Below are positions 50,721 to 61,500 of a DNA stretch of 64,000 nucleotides, one piece after another. The DNA is taken from contig NW_023998416.1 of assembly GCF_014805625.2 (NCBI RefSeq), positions 16,941,648-17,005,647 on the forward strand, in the 5' to 3' direction. The notes beneath the pieces are model-generated. The model was not told the DNA's origin. It did no database searches and worked only from the letters and a program-made list of their open reading frames with translations. The translations under genes and the position numbers were made by a program. Source of the DNA: Glossina fuscipes. Lineage: Eukaryota; Arthropoda; Insecta; Diptera; Glossinidae. Every line of letters begins with the position of its first letter. Position 1 is the stretch's first letter.

Positions 50721-51239
50721 TATTCTATATAACAAAAAGCCCTAGAAATTTAAATTCCTTATAAATCCCCAGTAGCTTTTATTGATCGAATTAACAAATC
50801 AATATTTCAATTAGTATTTTATTTCAGTTGTTTTTGTGTTAATGTAGGTGCAAGATGCATATCAAAATGCCTAATCGCTTTCGTATTCAAAGTACAATAT
50901 ATTTGTAAAATTTGTATTAAAAATGTACAATATATGAGATACTTCGCTTCATCCAAAAAAAAAAGAAGAAAATGATTGATTCTTAACTTTTATACTATAT
51001 TATCCTGCGCCTGTTCTGGACGTTGCAAATGGTTAATGCACAATCACACACGTGTGCAGTGTATGCGGGGAGGTATGCTCAAGGAAGAAGACATAACAGT
51101 GTCTAGTAGTGTTAGCGGATGGACTACAAACAGCTTGCGGGCTCACGGGCATCAAGAACATATACGTATACAAATACCATATTTCAATGTGTTTCCCTGC
51201 CGTGGATATTGAGCTATGAGTAATTTTCAATTTGGCAAC
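50721..51239. other. Gene-free stretch
   Basis: A 78-codon plus frame at 50,976-51,212 and a reverse frame over it have no recognisable content. The segment contains a short CACACGTGTG palindrome near 51,047. Confidence 0.4.
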
Positions 51240-51243
51240 TTAC

Positions 51244-52700
51244 TCTATTATAGCGCCAGGTATGGCTATATCCTTTAATTTTGCTATTAGTAAAGCCCAA
51301 TGAGCTTCATCGTGCGAGATCCGATTCCAGTTTTTCTCTTCTTCCCGTTGTGAACCCTCATCACAAGACCCCGTTATTAGAATAACATTGTAAATAGTTT
51401 CCCTATTTCAACCTTTGGCGGTATACCTCTTTGTAACCTTGGCGTAAATCTTTAGCTGCAGTTGTACAAATGAATTGTTAGTGAAGATAGATCGCATCAT
51501 CGTACCAGTAGTGACCGATCCACATTTTTTCTGTGAACTTTTACTATCGTTATCAATTATACTGATCGGAACTTGTGCATCGGTCCACTCTTGGTGAGGG
51601 TCTTTTTGCTCTAAGCGATTTAGTTCTTTTATAATTTTATTTATTTATAATTTAGTGGACCTTTCATTAATATTGCTTTGTAGGATTTCGAAGCTTTCAA
51701 CTGACGCATGTAAACACATCGATTCGGAGACTATTGTTTGATCAATTTTGTCCCCCGATTTCTTTTCTTGTCCAAATATTATTTGCTCTGCTCCAATTAT
51801 AGTTTGAGAATTTTCTTTCTAAATTGACTTGCTTGCCAACTTTCAGCAATGTGAGAAGAGCTTTGCAAGGAGATCACATCAGAAGAGATTTCTTGATCGA
51901 CTAGTCCTTTCTCTTGTTGCAAGCTTGTCGAGGTTCGACAATTTCCATTATTATGCACAGAGTTAAATTAATATTAAACAATGTTTTTTTTTTTTTGCCA
52001 AATTTCTCTCTCATATTTAACTCAAAACAATACTAAATTCAAAAACAAAAAAAAAAAAAAAATTTATTATAAAAATAATGCTAACAACAATAACAAAACT
52101 CGAAAAGAAAAAAGTTTGAACTAAACACTAAACACCTTTTTAATAATTACTCAACTTACTCATGCAATAATGCAAAGCAAAAATGCAACACATTATCGTA
52201 TGATGTCTCATCATTACGTACTGAACGTATCAAAGCATCTACTTCGCGATCTTTCCAAGACGAACGTTCAACAGCTATCAGTTGCATGATTCTTATGTTT
52301 TTTCGTGACCTTTTATTATAAAAATGCCATCGCATTCAGAATCATGTTCACCGCCCTTTATCGTTTTTGCTGATTTTAAAGACCCCAGATTGCAACTTTT
52401 AGGTTTAAGAATTGCGGGAATTTCACCGAGGTCCATATCAAAAGGTTCTTTTGGCGTATCGTTCACTTTCCAGCTTAACTCTATGAAACACGTACCGCCA
52501 CACGTTTGTTGCATTTGTCTTGCCTCAGCAGGGTAAATATTGCAATCCTTTACGTCAAAAACATTGGACGGAACTTCTGGCTTGCTGGTTCTAGTATCTT
52601 GAACATTTAACTCAACTCTTTCTTCCACTAACGTTACGTTACTATGTTTTCTTTTGAATTCCCGACCTTTGTGCCTACCTTTGTGCCTACTTTTGATTTG
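51244..52700 (-). pseudogene. Decayed multi-exon coding region, gene not identified
   Basis: Four minus-strand pieces look coding by composition. (1) 52,690-52,293: a frame with VELNVQDTRTSKPEV, CFIELSWKVNDTPKEPFDMD, EIPAILKPKSCNLGS, ending at TAA. (2) 52,288-52,160: MQLIAVERSSWKDREVDALI, RSVRNDETSYDNVLHFCFAL, ending at a consensus donor A|GTAAGT. (3) about 51,935-51,808: LQQEKGLVDQEISSDVISLQ. (4) about 51,800-51,244: [50 protein letters not shown], ending at another A|GTAAGT donor. A frameshift separates 3 and 4, and TAA and TGA interrupt 4. I recognise no family with confidence. It is probably a decayed duplicate. Confidence 0.5.
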
Positions 52701-52770
52701 TAAACAATTTCATATGTTGTCTTTTGAATTTCCGACCTTTGTGCCGACTTTTGTGCTTACCTTTATTTTG
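52641..52770 (-). repeat. Tandem duplication, 70 bp period
   Basis: The segment at 52,651-52,700 (CTTTTGAATTCCCGACCTTT then GTGCCTACCTTTGTGCCTAC) recurs at 52,721-52,770 with six mismatches. Each unit itself contains two imperfect CCTTTGTGCC/CTTTTGTGCY sub-repeats. It covers the upstream end of the decayed coding region. Confidence 0.75.
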
Positions 52771-52775
52771 ACGCA

Positions 52776-53885
52776 ACGAGCACTGAAATGTGTACCTATC
52801 AAGCGAACCTAACGGTCAATGCTACGTCTACACCTAAGTGAGCTTTTTTAGTGTTGGCAATTTTACGGGCAGTGCTAACAGATTAACTTAATGGCGATGC
52901 AAATTGGAAAATCTCTCAAAAAAAAAAAAAAACCGATTACTTAAATACTCGGGTCGTTTTTGTTTTGATTTGTTTTGCAAGAAAAAGTCCCCAATGGGGA
53001 AATATAACACATTCCATGAAAAAGCTTGATGTGACTTAAGTATAAGAAACATTCATTGTCTATGGATAAGAAGAATGATATTTGCGTAATAATAAACTTA
53101 ATTTTATGATGCAAAACGGCATTTTTGTTGTTGGGACCTGAAGATTATATTATTTGGAATTTCAATAAATACGTAACCTATGTGTAACTATTCCATTTTC
53201 AATTTTTTCGAATAAAGGTAAGGAGGAGGTAAGATAATGTATTATTAGGGAATGAAAGAATGGGTTCAGTCGATTTGTTTTTATACGTGAGCCGATTTGA
53301 GATGCTTTATGGATGAATATGAACTGTGACGTGGCTCAGTGGCTCAGTTTCACCAAAAAAAAAATTCGTTACTATACTGTCGCAAGTTCTTTTGATTTCT
53401 CTATTACTTACGATATTTTTGCTCTGAGAATATAAGAGCCAATCAAACTGTTTGTACTGATAGTTCCAGCACATGACTTTTACCGCCGATCTTTAGTACC
53501 ATTAATTTCAAAAGATACTTTGATTAACTGATTATATTTGGAAGTTTTTGCTTTTACAAGGAAACAAATCTACGACTTATTTGCCAAATCTCTTCCAAAA
53601 TGCTGTAAATACTGTGCGAATGTTAACCATTTTTCCCCGGAAATTTGCTTTAAAAGCTAGCCATACCTAGTTCATGCAGTTTTAAAGCGTTGTTTACTCT
53701 AGCAGCATATAAATAAAATAAACAAGTTAGTGGCTTTCTTCTCATATGTGCTTATCATGGCATTTTACGATAAGTCACTTAAGTTAAAAGAATGGGAAAA
53801 AGGGAAAGGTAAAGGAAAAACTAATATAGTGGGGCGCCTCTCCTTACACCACTCTATAATTATCCATACAACAATATGTTATAAG
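52776..53885. other. Gene-free stretch
   Basis: No supported gene; a poly-A run is at 52,917-52,932. Confidence 0.4.
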
Positions 53886-53889
53886 TAAA

Positions 53890-54195
53890 TAATGATAAGG
53901 CGTTATATGGGTAGTGATCGGAAGACTGATTTTATATGAACCATTTTCAATAGCATGCGTCTTTGTGGCAAGCGATGTCAGCATATGAAGTTTCATCAGA
54001 AATTGCGGCCTGCAGGTTGAATAAAAGAAAAGAAGGCGGACACACAGATGCCCAAACGAACTTGGATCGGTCTATTAAAAGCTGGATGTATGTCAAGTCC
54101 CTCTGATCGTTGCATACAGAATCATTCTCCGAATCTGTCGGTGTAATAAAAGTTGAATCTATCTCAAGTCCTTTTGCGTGTTGCATACATTCACA
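53890..54195 (+). repeat. Dispersed repeat family A, copy near 54 kb
   Basis: Blocks 'GGCGTTATATGGGTAGTGAT', 'GAACCATTTTCAATAGCATG', 'GTTTCATCAGAAATTGCGGC', 'GGCGGACACACAGATGCCCA' and a doubled 'CATACA/ CAAGTCC' end follow the order of the 926 copy. The end contains a 30-40 base duplication of the 'ATCTATCTCAAGTCCTTTTG' type block. Confidence 0.7.
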
Positions 54196-54424
54196 AAACT
54201 CTCGTGGCTCGAGTGATGTTTGGTATAAAAATATAAATAAACGTAACTTTTCTCGTTATATGAATATTAGCCATATTCCTAGCCATTGTTGTCTATTCCC
54301 ACCCCTTGCGTAAAAAAAGGCGAAATACTTAAAACTTTTAACACTACTAAATGATAACTTGACATCTTTGGCTTAAATCTCGTTAATGACGACGTATAAT
54401 AATGCTGCCTGACCGTAGTAATCA

Positions 54425-54620
54425 CTTATGTCAACAGCCAAATAAAGATGATAAAAATGGTTTGTGTGCCATCAATGACTATGATCAATCGGTAAGTGTT
54501 AGACATTTACAAACTGAGCACTCGCTATAGGTATGACCAAAGTAGAATCTACCGGGCTTGAGATTTGAACAGACTTTGTAGTCGCGATTCTTATTTATCA
54601 GGCTGCTGATGCTCCTAAGG
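54425..54620 (-). mobile_element. tRNA-derived SINE, copy 2
   Basis: On the minus strand TGTTCAAATCTCAAGC (B-box-like, near 54,577-54,562) is followed by a 'GATTCTACTTTGGTC' block, 'CTATAGCGAGTGCTC', 'TCTAACACTTACCGA' and a CACAAACC block, matching copy 1 at 13,440-13,690 in order. The copy retains the tail region after the CACAAACC block. It sits 390 bases upstream of the decarboxylase pseudogene. Confidence 0.6.
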
Positions 54621-55006
54621 AATTCCTTGAGCAATCAAAGGCAATATAAAAGGACTATTGGGCATGGCAAAACTTTGGGTTGTCCCAGAAATTGGTTTTC
54701 CGAACAAAACCATAACGCAGCAAAGCTCATCAAATTAGGACAAAATGCTAAAATATATTCCTTTCGATATTCACACTGCCGTAAGTCGCATGAAATTGCC
54801 TATAACTTAAACTACCGCTTACTGCATAAAGTTTAATAACACTAACGCCCAAAAAGGTTTTGACATACATATCCGGAAAATGTGAATACTAAAATTTCGT
54901 AACCTCATGTGTGATTTCATCGTTATGTTCTTCCACAAGCATTATTGATAGAAAACTATATTTTGAAAGCAAAACAACTTTTAAAAATTTTTCTTTAGCT
55001 GCAAAT

Positions 55007-55345
55007 GGAATGCAGTGCCATTCCACTAATGCTTCCTATTTATTTCAAAAGGATAAATTTTATGACACGTCCTATGACACCAACGATAATCATATACAAT
55101 ATGGGCGAAGGGCAGGTGTTTTCAAATTTTCGTTTATGTGGAAAGCCAAGGGTGCCAAAGGCTTAGAGGAACATGTTAATCAGTTCTTTAAAATGTCTGA
55201 ATTATTAACGGCTGCTATACGGAGCAAGCCAGTTTCGAACTAATCGTAGATCAGCCGGAATGAACAAATGCTAGTTTCTGGCATGTGCCAACAAGTTTAA
55301 GAAATATGGAACGCAATGAAGCATTTACCATAAAACTTCACAGAA
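55007..55345 (+). pseudogene. PLP-dependent decarboxylase fragment (Csad/black/GAD-like), broken
   Basis: Plus-strand frame: QCHSTNASYLFQKDKFYDTS, YDTNDNHIQYGRRAGVFKFS, FMWKAKGAKGLEEHVNQFF. This is the exon after the PLP-lysine region of aspartate/glutamate/cysteine-sulfinate decarboxylases (family: KFYDTSYDTGDKxIQCGR ... FKFWxMWKAKG). Family-conserved Cys and Trp are replaced by Tyr and Ser. After about 55,225 the frame shifts and continues FELIVDQPE, a TGA where the family has Cys, then SFWHVPTSLRNMERNEAF. With a frameshift, a stop and lost conserved residues it is a pseudogene. It could be a decayed duplicate of black or Csad; no PLP-lysine exon was found nearby. Confidence 0.8.
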
Positions 55346-56509
55346 TTCCCAAACACCCAAATTCAAATTTCAAAATTCGTGCTTAACGGAAACGGACATG
55401 TTACGGATATCTTTTAGGTGAAATTGAAACGTTAGGAAATAAACTGTAAAATAATAGAAAAAGGTGGAGGAAAACCTTAGACAATGAACATTTTAAAGTA
55501 TTTGCTCACAACAAAAATGGAATTAATCGGCCCGATTGATGCTTTAACAATTCACTGATAATTTAGAGATTTTTGTAAATATTTTAGAGCTATTGGTGAC
55601 TATTTAAAAATCGCCAAAAATGAAATGTAATAGCTTTACCTCACATTACTCTTATCGAAGTACATGGCCACGTGAGCAAGGATCTAGTTTTGGTTAAAAA
55701 AAAGTGCATATTTCAAAAAAGGTTTTGTAACTGTTAAGTTGTTAGATAATATGGTAACTATAAAAGAGAAAATTTACTTGTAAGTTTTCAATTCTGATTC
55801 CACTCAACTTTAAAAAGTTCTCTTCGTGATTGTCTAATTAAAAAAAAAATAAATAAATAAACAGCAAAGCTTTGGTAGAAAACCCTGACCTTACCGAACA
55901 ACAAATCTAATAAAATCAAAGTCTTTATGCATTTATAATATATATAATCTTGTATATATCCTTCCATTTTCACATAAGCCGGAGCATGCGATATTTCTAT
56001 AAATAATATAATTGTTGGAAAAAGCTATAATTAAAAATGTTATAAGAAAGGTTATTAAGAATTCTTTAGAAAAATATTACAAGAGAAGAAATAAATCGTT
56101 TATCTTAAAGACGGATTTCCCCTTATCTTATTTATTTGCATTATATTCTTTATATTGCACATACGCAAAGAAATTTGCTTACTCCTTTCAAAACAATAAA
56201 CTCTCAGAGACATAGAAAGAGAAATTTAATTTCACAAGCAAAATACACGAGTAAAGAGAGAATAATTTTACAATACTCATATGCATGAGAGACGGAGAGA
56301 AGTGCTTCTCTTCAGCTTCATGCGCATTTAAATGAAAATACGAGTGCAATCAAAGTTAAATGCGATAGAGAATGAGTCTGCATATGTATAAAAGGTAAGT
56401 GCAGATTGCTACTGTTTTGCAAATATTCTGCATTGAATACAATTACGTTTAAATTATAATAAATGCAAATTCAATTTTAATGTAAATGTAGAAATGTAAA
56501 CAATACAAT

Positions 56510-56545
<36 letters not shown>

Positions 56546-57214
56546 TATATATATAATACAACATATTTATATATAGAGAGAAGAGTTAGTATATAAAAGG
56601 AAAATAAGAACTTGCGTATTCCCCTCAAGAAGATCATTACAATAACTCAAATAAGCTTTTTTTGTGAAAAAAGGAGATAAGCAAATATATATATATGTAT
56701 TTGCATTTATGTACATGTGCAAAGAGGAGCACTGCACTTAGGTTGTACGTTGTTGTACGTTCGCGGTCTGCTTTCTGCGTTTGCTTTTCATTTTGTATAT
56801 ACTTATACAATACATTTATTCGCATACACAGCAAGAATTGTACAAACTTAGTGCGTCGCATTCATCACAATTACCGCGTACGGCTAAGGTCGTTGTGCCT
56901 CGTCATCGCCGTTTATCGTTGATTATTTCATTTTCATACGTGCTCTTCGCTTTTGCATTGGAGAATATTTCGCGCGTGTGTGTATGTGTGTTTGTGCATC
57001 CATACACAATTACGTGTTTTTATATTTATGCATGAACGTAATATATAAAGTCATAGCTGTTTCGGTTTCCCCATAGTTCTATACTCACTACGCACTCCAC
57101 TCCACTGTTATATGGAGCGCAGAAATGCTTGCATTGTACTCGTGCATACTTTACACAATTTGCGAAAATGTCTGGTTATCGTTCAGTTTCGGCTAATGTC
57201 GCGTTCCTCTACAG
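55346..57214. other. AT-rich stretch with simple repeats
   Basis: No supported gene. It includes a (TA)n tract near 56,511-56,575 and an imperfect stem-loop at 56,281-56,327. Confidence 0.35.
56387..56394 (+). promoter_or_regulatory. TATAAAAG box, possible promoter
   Basis: A good TATA-box match on the plus strand with a GC-richer region 300-900 bases downstream. There is no confirmed transcript, so the call is tentative; the region could instead be AT-rich chance. Confidence 0.2.
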
Positions 57215-57296
57215 CGTCGGACCCGTCGTCCTCCTTGTTATCAATAAACCCAATCAAAGCTGCATCACTAACAGACGGAGAGGCAAACAGGCGGCG
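57215..57296 (+). CDS. Candidate internal coding exon, gene not identified
   Basis: An 82 bp GC-rich stretch preceded by a pyrimidine-rich CGTTCCTCTACAG acceptor and followed by GCGGCG|GTAGAC. In the frame that avoids stops it reads SDPSSSLLSINPIKAA, SLTDGEANRR. The codon use and composition differ from the surrounding DNA. If real it belongs to a plus-strand gene with other exons outside the window or in the AT-rich flanks. The donor is weak, and I cannot name a protein. Confidence 0.3.
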
Positions 57297-60200
57297 GTAG
57301 ACTATTATTACATGTGTATTTCTTCTATATTATTTTAATTTTGTTTTTTATATTGTTTTCCTTTCAACTGTTAAATATATATACACTATATATATACATG
57401 TATAATTGGGTGATTCCATCTCCATGTATTTTTGTATATTTGCCAGTTGTACTAATAAAGAGGCAAATGTGGGGGGATATATTGTCTGTTGCATGCACTT
57501 AGCATTGCACATTCTCACAATGCCTACATATAATAATCAGCATTGCCTGACCGCCCACTAGACTCAGTCGTTTTCATTTTTACGAAATACTGCCTGACAT
57601 CGCACACTGCCATTGCCAACCAAATAACATGAAGTGTACTTGGGATAACTCATTTCTGTTTAGCTCAACTCAATCTCAGCAGCATCTCTTATGTGTGTAT
57701 TTATTCTTCCTCTTCTTCCTTTTCTTCTTCTTCTTCTTTTTCTTTTTCTTCTTCATTTTTATTGGAACCTATATAGACACTCATCAGAAATATGTGTTGG
57801 ATTTCGGTTTGTGCGTGTATCTGTAAAGTTCTTGGTCGTCCGTTTGATATCGATGCATGCACTTCTTCGTCGTTGTGTTATTTGATGTCATTTCCTCAAT
57901 TGCTCCAGTACGGAATTCATACACAGCATAAAACTTTTTAGTATTTTATTCTATGTGCATATACGCATAAGTATTCAGGTGTGCATTCGTATATGTGCGA
58001 ATTTTTTTTTTCCTTCTTTGCGAGCGTTGTGTGTCCCTGTGTATGTGTATGTGTATGTGTGTGTGTGTGTGTGCATGTGTGTTTAATTCTGTTGATATTA
58101 TTGCTGTATTTTGCTCTGCAAAATACCCTGGAGAACTGGCTTTCTGTACGAATTATGAACTGTTTAAATGAAAAGCCGCCGTCAATAAGTGCAACGCGCG
58201 ATGATACTACTACATAAAAAGAATTAAGAAAAAAGAAAGGAAATTAAATAAATATTACAAATTTTAAAAATAAATTTGCAAAAAAAAAAAAAAAAAAAAA
58301 ACAAAAAAAATGGAAAAAAAAAACAATGAAATGTTTTGTCTTGCATCTTGTATTTCCTTAAATAAATACGATTTATTAATCGTCCGATAAACGTTTTGCT
58401 TTTGATTTTGAAGGAAAAATTAAATAAGAAATAAAGAAAACAAACTACTGCTGCCTACAATATAAATTTTTCATCAGACATTAATAAAATGTGTATTATA
58501 TTTGTGTGAATGATGGATGCAGGCATGTGTATGTGTGCGAACGTGTGCGTTTTTATGTTTATGTAGGTGTTTGCGTGAGTGAGCTTGGATAGACGTATGC
58601 TTGCGGAAATAATAACAAAGAAATTTCCAGTAAGTTTTTAATTACACGTTATACAATTCTGTTGCCAGGTAAGCGAATGTTTTCATATAAAACACAAGAA
58701 GAAATAAACGAAATAAAGTTAAAAAATGGAAATTGATACATTTTTTTGTTGAAAATATCCTTTACTGGCAACATACCGACGGCTTAGGCTCTGATAACCG
58801 ATATCTCTGTAGAGTGGAGTGGAGTTCTCTATCCCCATAGAGGGAGAGAAAAGCTTTCAAATTCAAAAAATCATACTTCATAATTGTTTTACTCAGTAAT
58901 TTAATTTTTAGAATTAATTAAATAACCGAGCAGTCGCTACTAATGTAGACAAATTCATTTCTATTTAAATTGGTTGCTAATTATTTTTCTAAAAAGTTCC
59001 CTTCAAAGACACTTTAGTTTATCAGGTTACAAAGTTATTTTTTTTTGTTGTTGTTATTGTGTTCTTTCTTCTATAAGAGATTTACATGTTTCTATGCCGA
59101 TTTCAACACGAGGGTAAGGGTAGAGCGTGGCTTAACTGAAGACACATACAAGTTTCATATTTCCTATGGAAGCGGCAAAGTTCTGACTTCAAATAGTAAT
59201 GAATAGTAAAAAAAAAAAAAGAAAGAAAAAACCGTGTAAATACAAAAATGAGCTAAGCTTCGAAACTGAATTTACGTAACGAAAAAGTCGCATTTACCCG
59301 CTCGTGCTCTAAAAGACGAAGCCTTAACCTTTGCAGGCATACGAATACGTTCACTTTTACCTACTGTTTGTCGTAGGTTAGCATTGGCTGGGTACGCTTC
59401 GTTCCTTTTACTTGTTAATTAGAGCGAAACGAATCATATTTTCTGGCAAAACTTTAATTTTAGGATTTAATTGGAATGACACTCTTTACAATTCTCTCTC
59501 TCTCTCTCTCTATATCTCTTCTAATATATGAAGTTGAGGGATTAACCGATTTAAATGAAAATGGATTATTGTGATCACCTTAGGCTTACCAAGCACTACT
59601 ACTATTTTTACTATACAAAATTGTGAAAAGGGCTTACTTTTTCTATTTTATAAATGAAACTACGACGTATTGGGTTACCCAAGCTGTGTAATTTACAATC
59701 GTTTTTCAATTTCGTAACGCTTCTGCTCATACTCTTCTTCTGTCCTTTTAGAGGGTTTGCATATAATGCCATACCTTTTACCACAGCTTCTTACTCATAT
59801 TCAACTAAGCAGTATTCCTACTGACTGTATTAAGCAGCTTTTCGCGCAGATTGTAGTTCACAAACATCTTTGTGCCAACGTCTTAAGTTACGATCGCTTA
59901 TCTGGCGTTTTCTTTAAATTCCTTACAACTCTTTAAATAATTGCTCTTGGAGATTTCAATTTTGATGCCCTGGACATGAGATTACATTAATCCGTCAAAT
60001 TTTCCAAGCTTTCGAATCGTCATTTGTTTTTGTTTCCTATTGGAAAAGTTTTGGATTTAGATATACATATGAGAAGATTTATAATGGTCCGATTTTTGGG
60101 AACATAATGATTGTACCTGTTCTATGAGCATAATACGCATACACGTTGTTTGGTGGTTTTCATTAAGAGCAACCCTTGCCGTACTTTCCTTTTGAACGGA

Positions 60201-60829
60201 TCGATTTTTTTCTTTTTTGAGAACACATAACCTTTCAATATTGTTTTAAAAATTCTTATATCAATGTATAAAAGAAGTAATAATTTTAACGACAACAACA
60301 GCAACACCGATAATTATAACAACAATAATAATAATAATAATGCGGCCTGTATTCACATCATAACTAAATTTTTCACTTTTGATATGAAGTGGCATTAGAA
60401 AGAAAGTTGGGCATTATGGTTAATGTGGTTTCTTGCCCGCTAAGGTGTAGTTACATGCAGTTATTGTTTGATGCTGTATTCATTCCAATTCGAAGTAGCA
60501 AGGACTTACCAATCTGACACACACTGTCCGACGCATAACTCAACGCAATTGATTTGGACATGGTAAGACTAAAGGTCTTATGATAGCTTATATAAGTGAT
60601 CATAACACCAACCTTCCTTGCTAAACATGAAAAAACGCATTCCAAATATTTATCTGGCTAAATGGCATTAGCATTGTCAACCGCAATAGTGACGATATCT
60701 CCCCTTGTTTAGTGCTCTACGAGAAGAAAGAGGGAAAAACAATTAAAAAATTTCGTAAACAAACTGAATATGGATAAGTAATAGTTTTCCCTTTGCGTCC
60801 ATCATCTAAGGCGTATGTAAAAAGGTTGT
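57297..60829. other. AT-rich stretch with simple repeats
   Basis: Poly-T/Phe-rich and poly-A tracts, a (TG)n tract at 58,037-58,083, a TC-repeat at 59,491-59,510 and an (AAT)n run near 60,325-60,340. Open frames are low-complexity or short and unrecognised. Confidence 0.4.
58037..58083 (+). repeat. (TG)n microsatellite
   Basis: A GTGTATGTGTATGTGT-type repeat with an uninterrupted (TG)n core. It translates as poly-Cys/Val in the plus frame and is not coding. Confidence 0.9.
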
Positions 60830-61229
60830 TTGAGAATGCACAAGTGGTGTCATTTTTTTAGGGGATTTCTGCAATATATCGTTGCGGAGATTGTAGAAAC
60901 TTTTGTTTTTCGCAGACCCATAGGAACAATGAGTGAAACTATTGATTTAATTGATTCCTACCATCCTTTGACGATTACAGACAGTAGAGAAAAGCTTTTC
61001 TTTTTCCGAAATTCGACAACATTAACCAATATAATCTCCGTCAAGAACATTGCAATCAGTGTAACAATTCCCTGACATCTTTTTAAGGAAATTGCTGCAG
61101 ATACTCAAAGTGTGCTCCAGTTTTTACAGTGAACAGCTTGTAAGTTTGGATTACATTTTAATATTAATCAACATATGACAAGCATTGCAAGTTAGACATG
61201 GAGGTCATAGTAGGTGCAGTGGCAAATCG
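60830..61229. other. Gene-free stretch with an unrecognised ORF
   Basis: An 81-codon plus-strand frame at 60,830-61,075 (ATG at 60,836 region) reads SETIDLIDSYHPLTITDSREK. It resembles no domain I can place and lies among repeats, so it is not called. Confidence 0.35.
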
Positions 61230-61359
61230 CGGTCCATTCATCTAATTTTATCGTTGTAGCCATCAACTCACGATTCGGTGCTTTTAGTTCACTACAAGCG
61301 TGAACGTCAATGTCTTCTCGATCAGCTCCCTTTCGTCTAAATCTCGGTTCAATATGATT

Positions 61360-61500
61360 CACTCGTCCTTAGGACACGTTCATACCCTCTACTGTCATCT
61401 CTCCAACTTTATTTTGACAATCGTCCACGACCGCTTTGTGAACTTCGGCGACATTTTCATTAGTAATTATAGTCTTTGACTTTCTGGAACGGACCATGTA
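61360..61500 (-). mobile_element. Possible mariner/Tc1 transposase HTH relic
   Basis: Minus-strand frame reads KTIITNENVAEVHKAVVDDC, QNKVGEMTVEGMNVS, stop, GRVNHIEPRF. The pattern T-x-ENV-x-x-V ... (D) ... E ... VS-x-G-x-V-x-x-I matches the helix-turn-helix of mariner-like transposases (T.ENVxxVxxLVxxDRRxTIRxIAExLxISxGSVxxI). A stop falls inside it. No other part of a transposase was found. Moderate confidence only. Confidence 0.45.

Noticed and set aside
53947..54186. 79-codon minus-strand frame similar to one at 951-1172
   Set aside because: Both are translations of the same family A repeat DNA, with no evidence that the repeat encodes a protein.
59640..60000. Minus-strand stretch reading GIICKPSKRTEEEYEQKRYE
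   Set aside because: It looks partly coding but upstream stops interrupt every extension and I could not match it to a family or splice it; support is insufficient.
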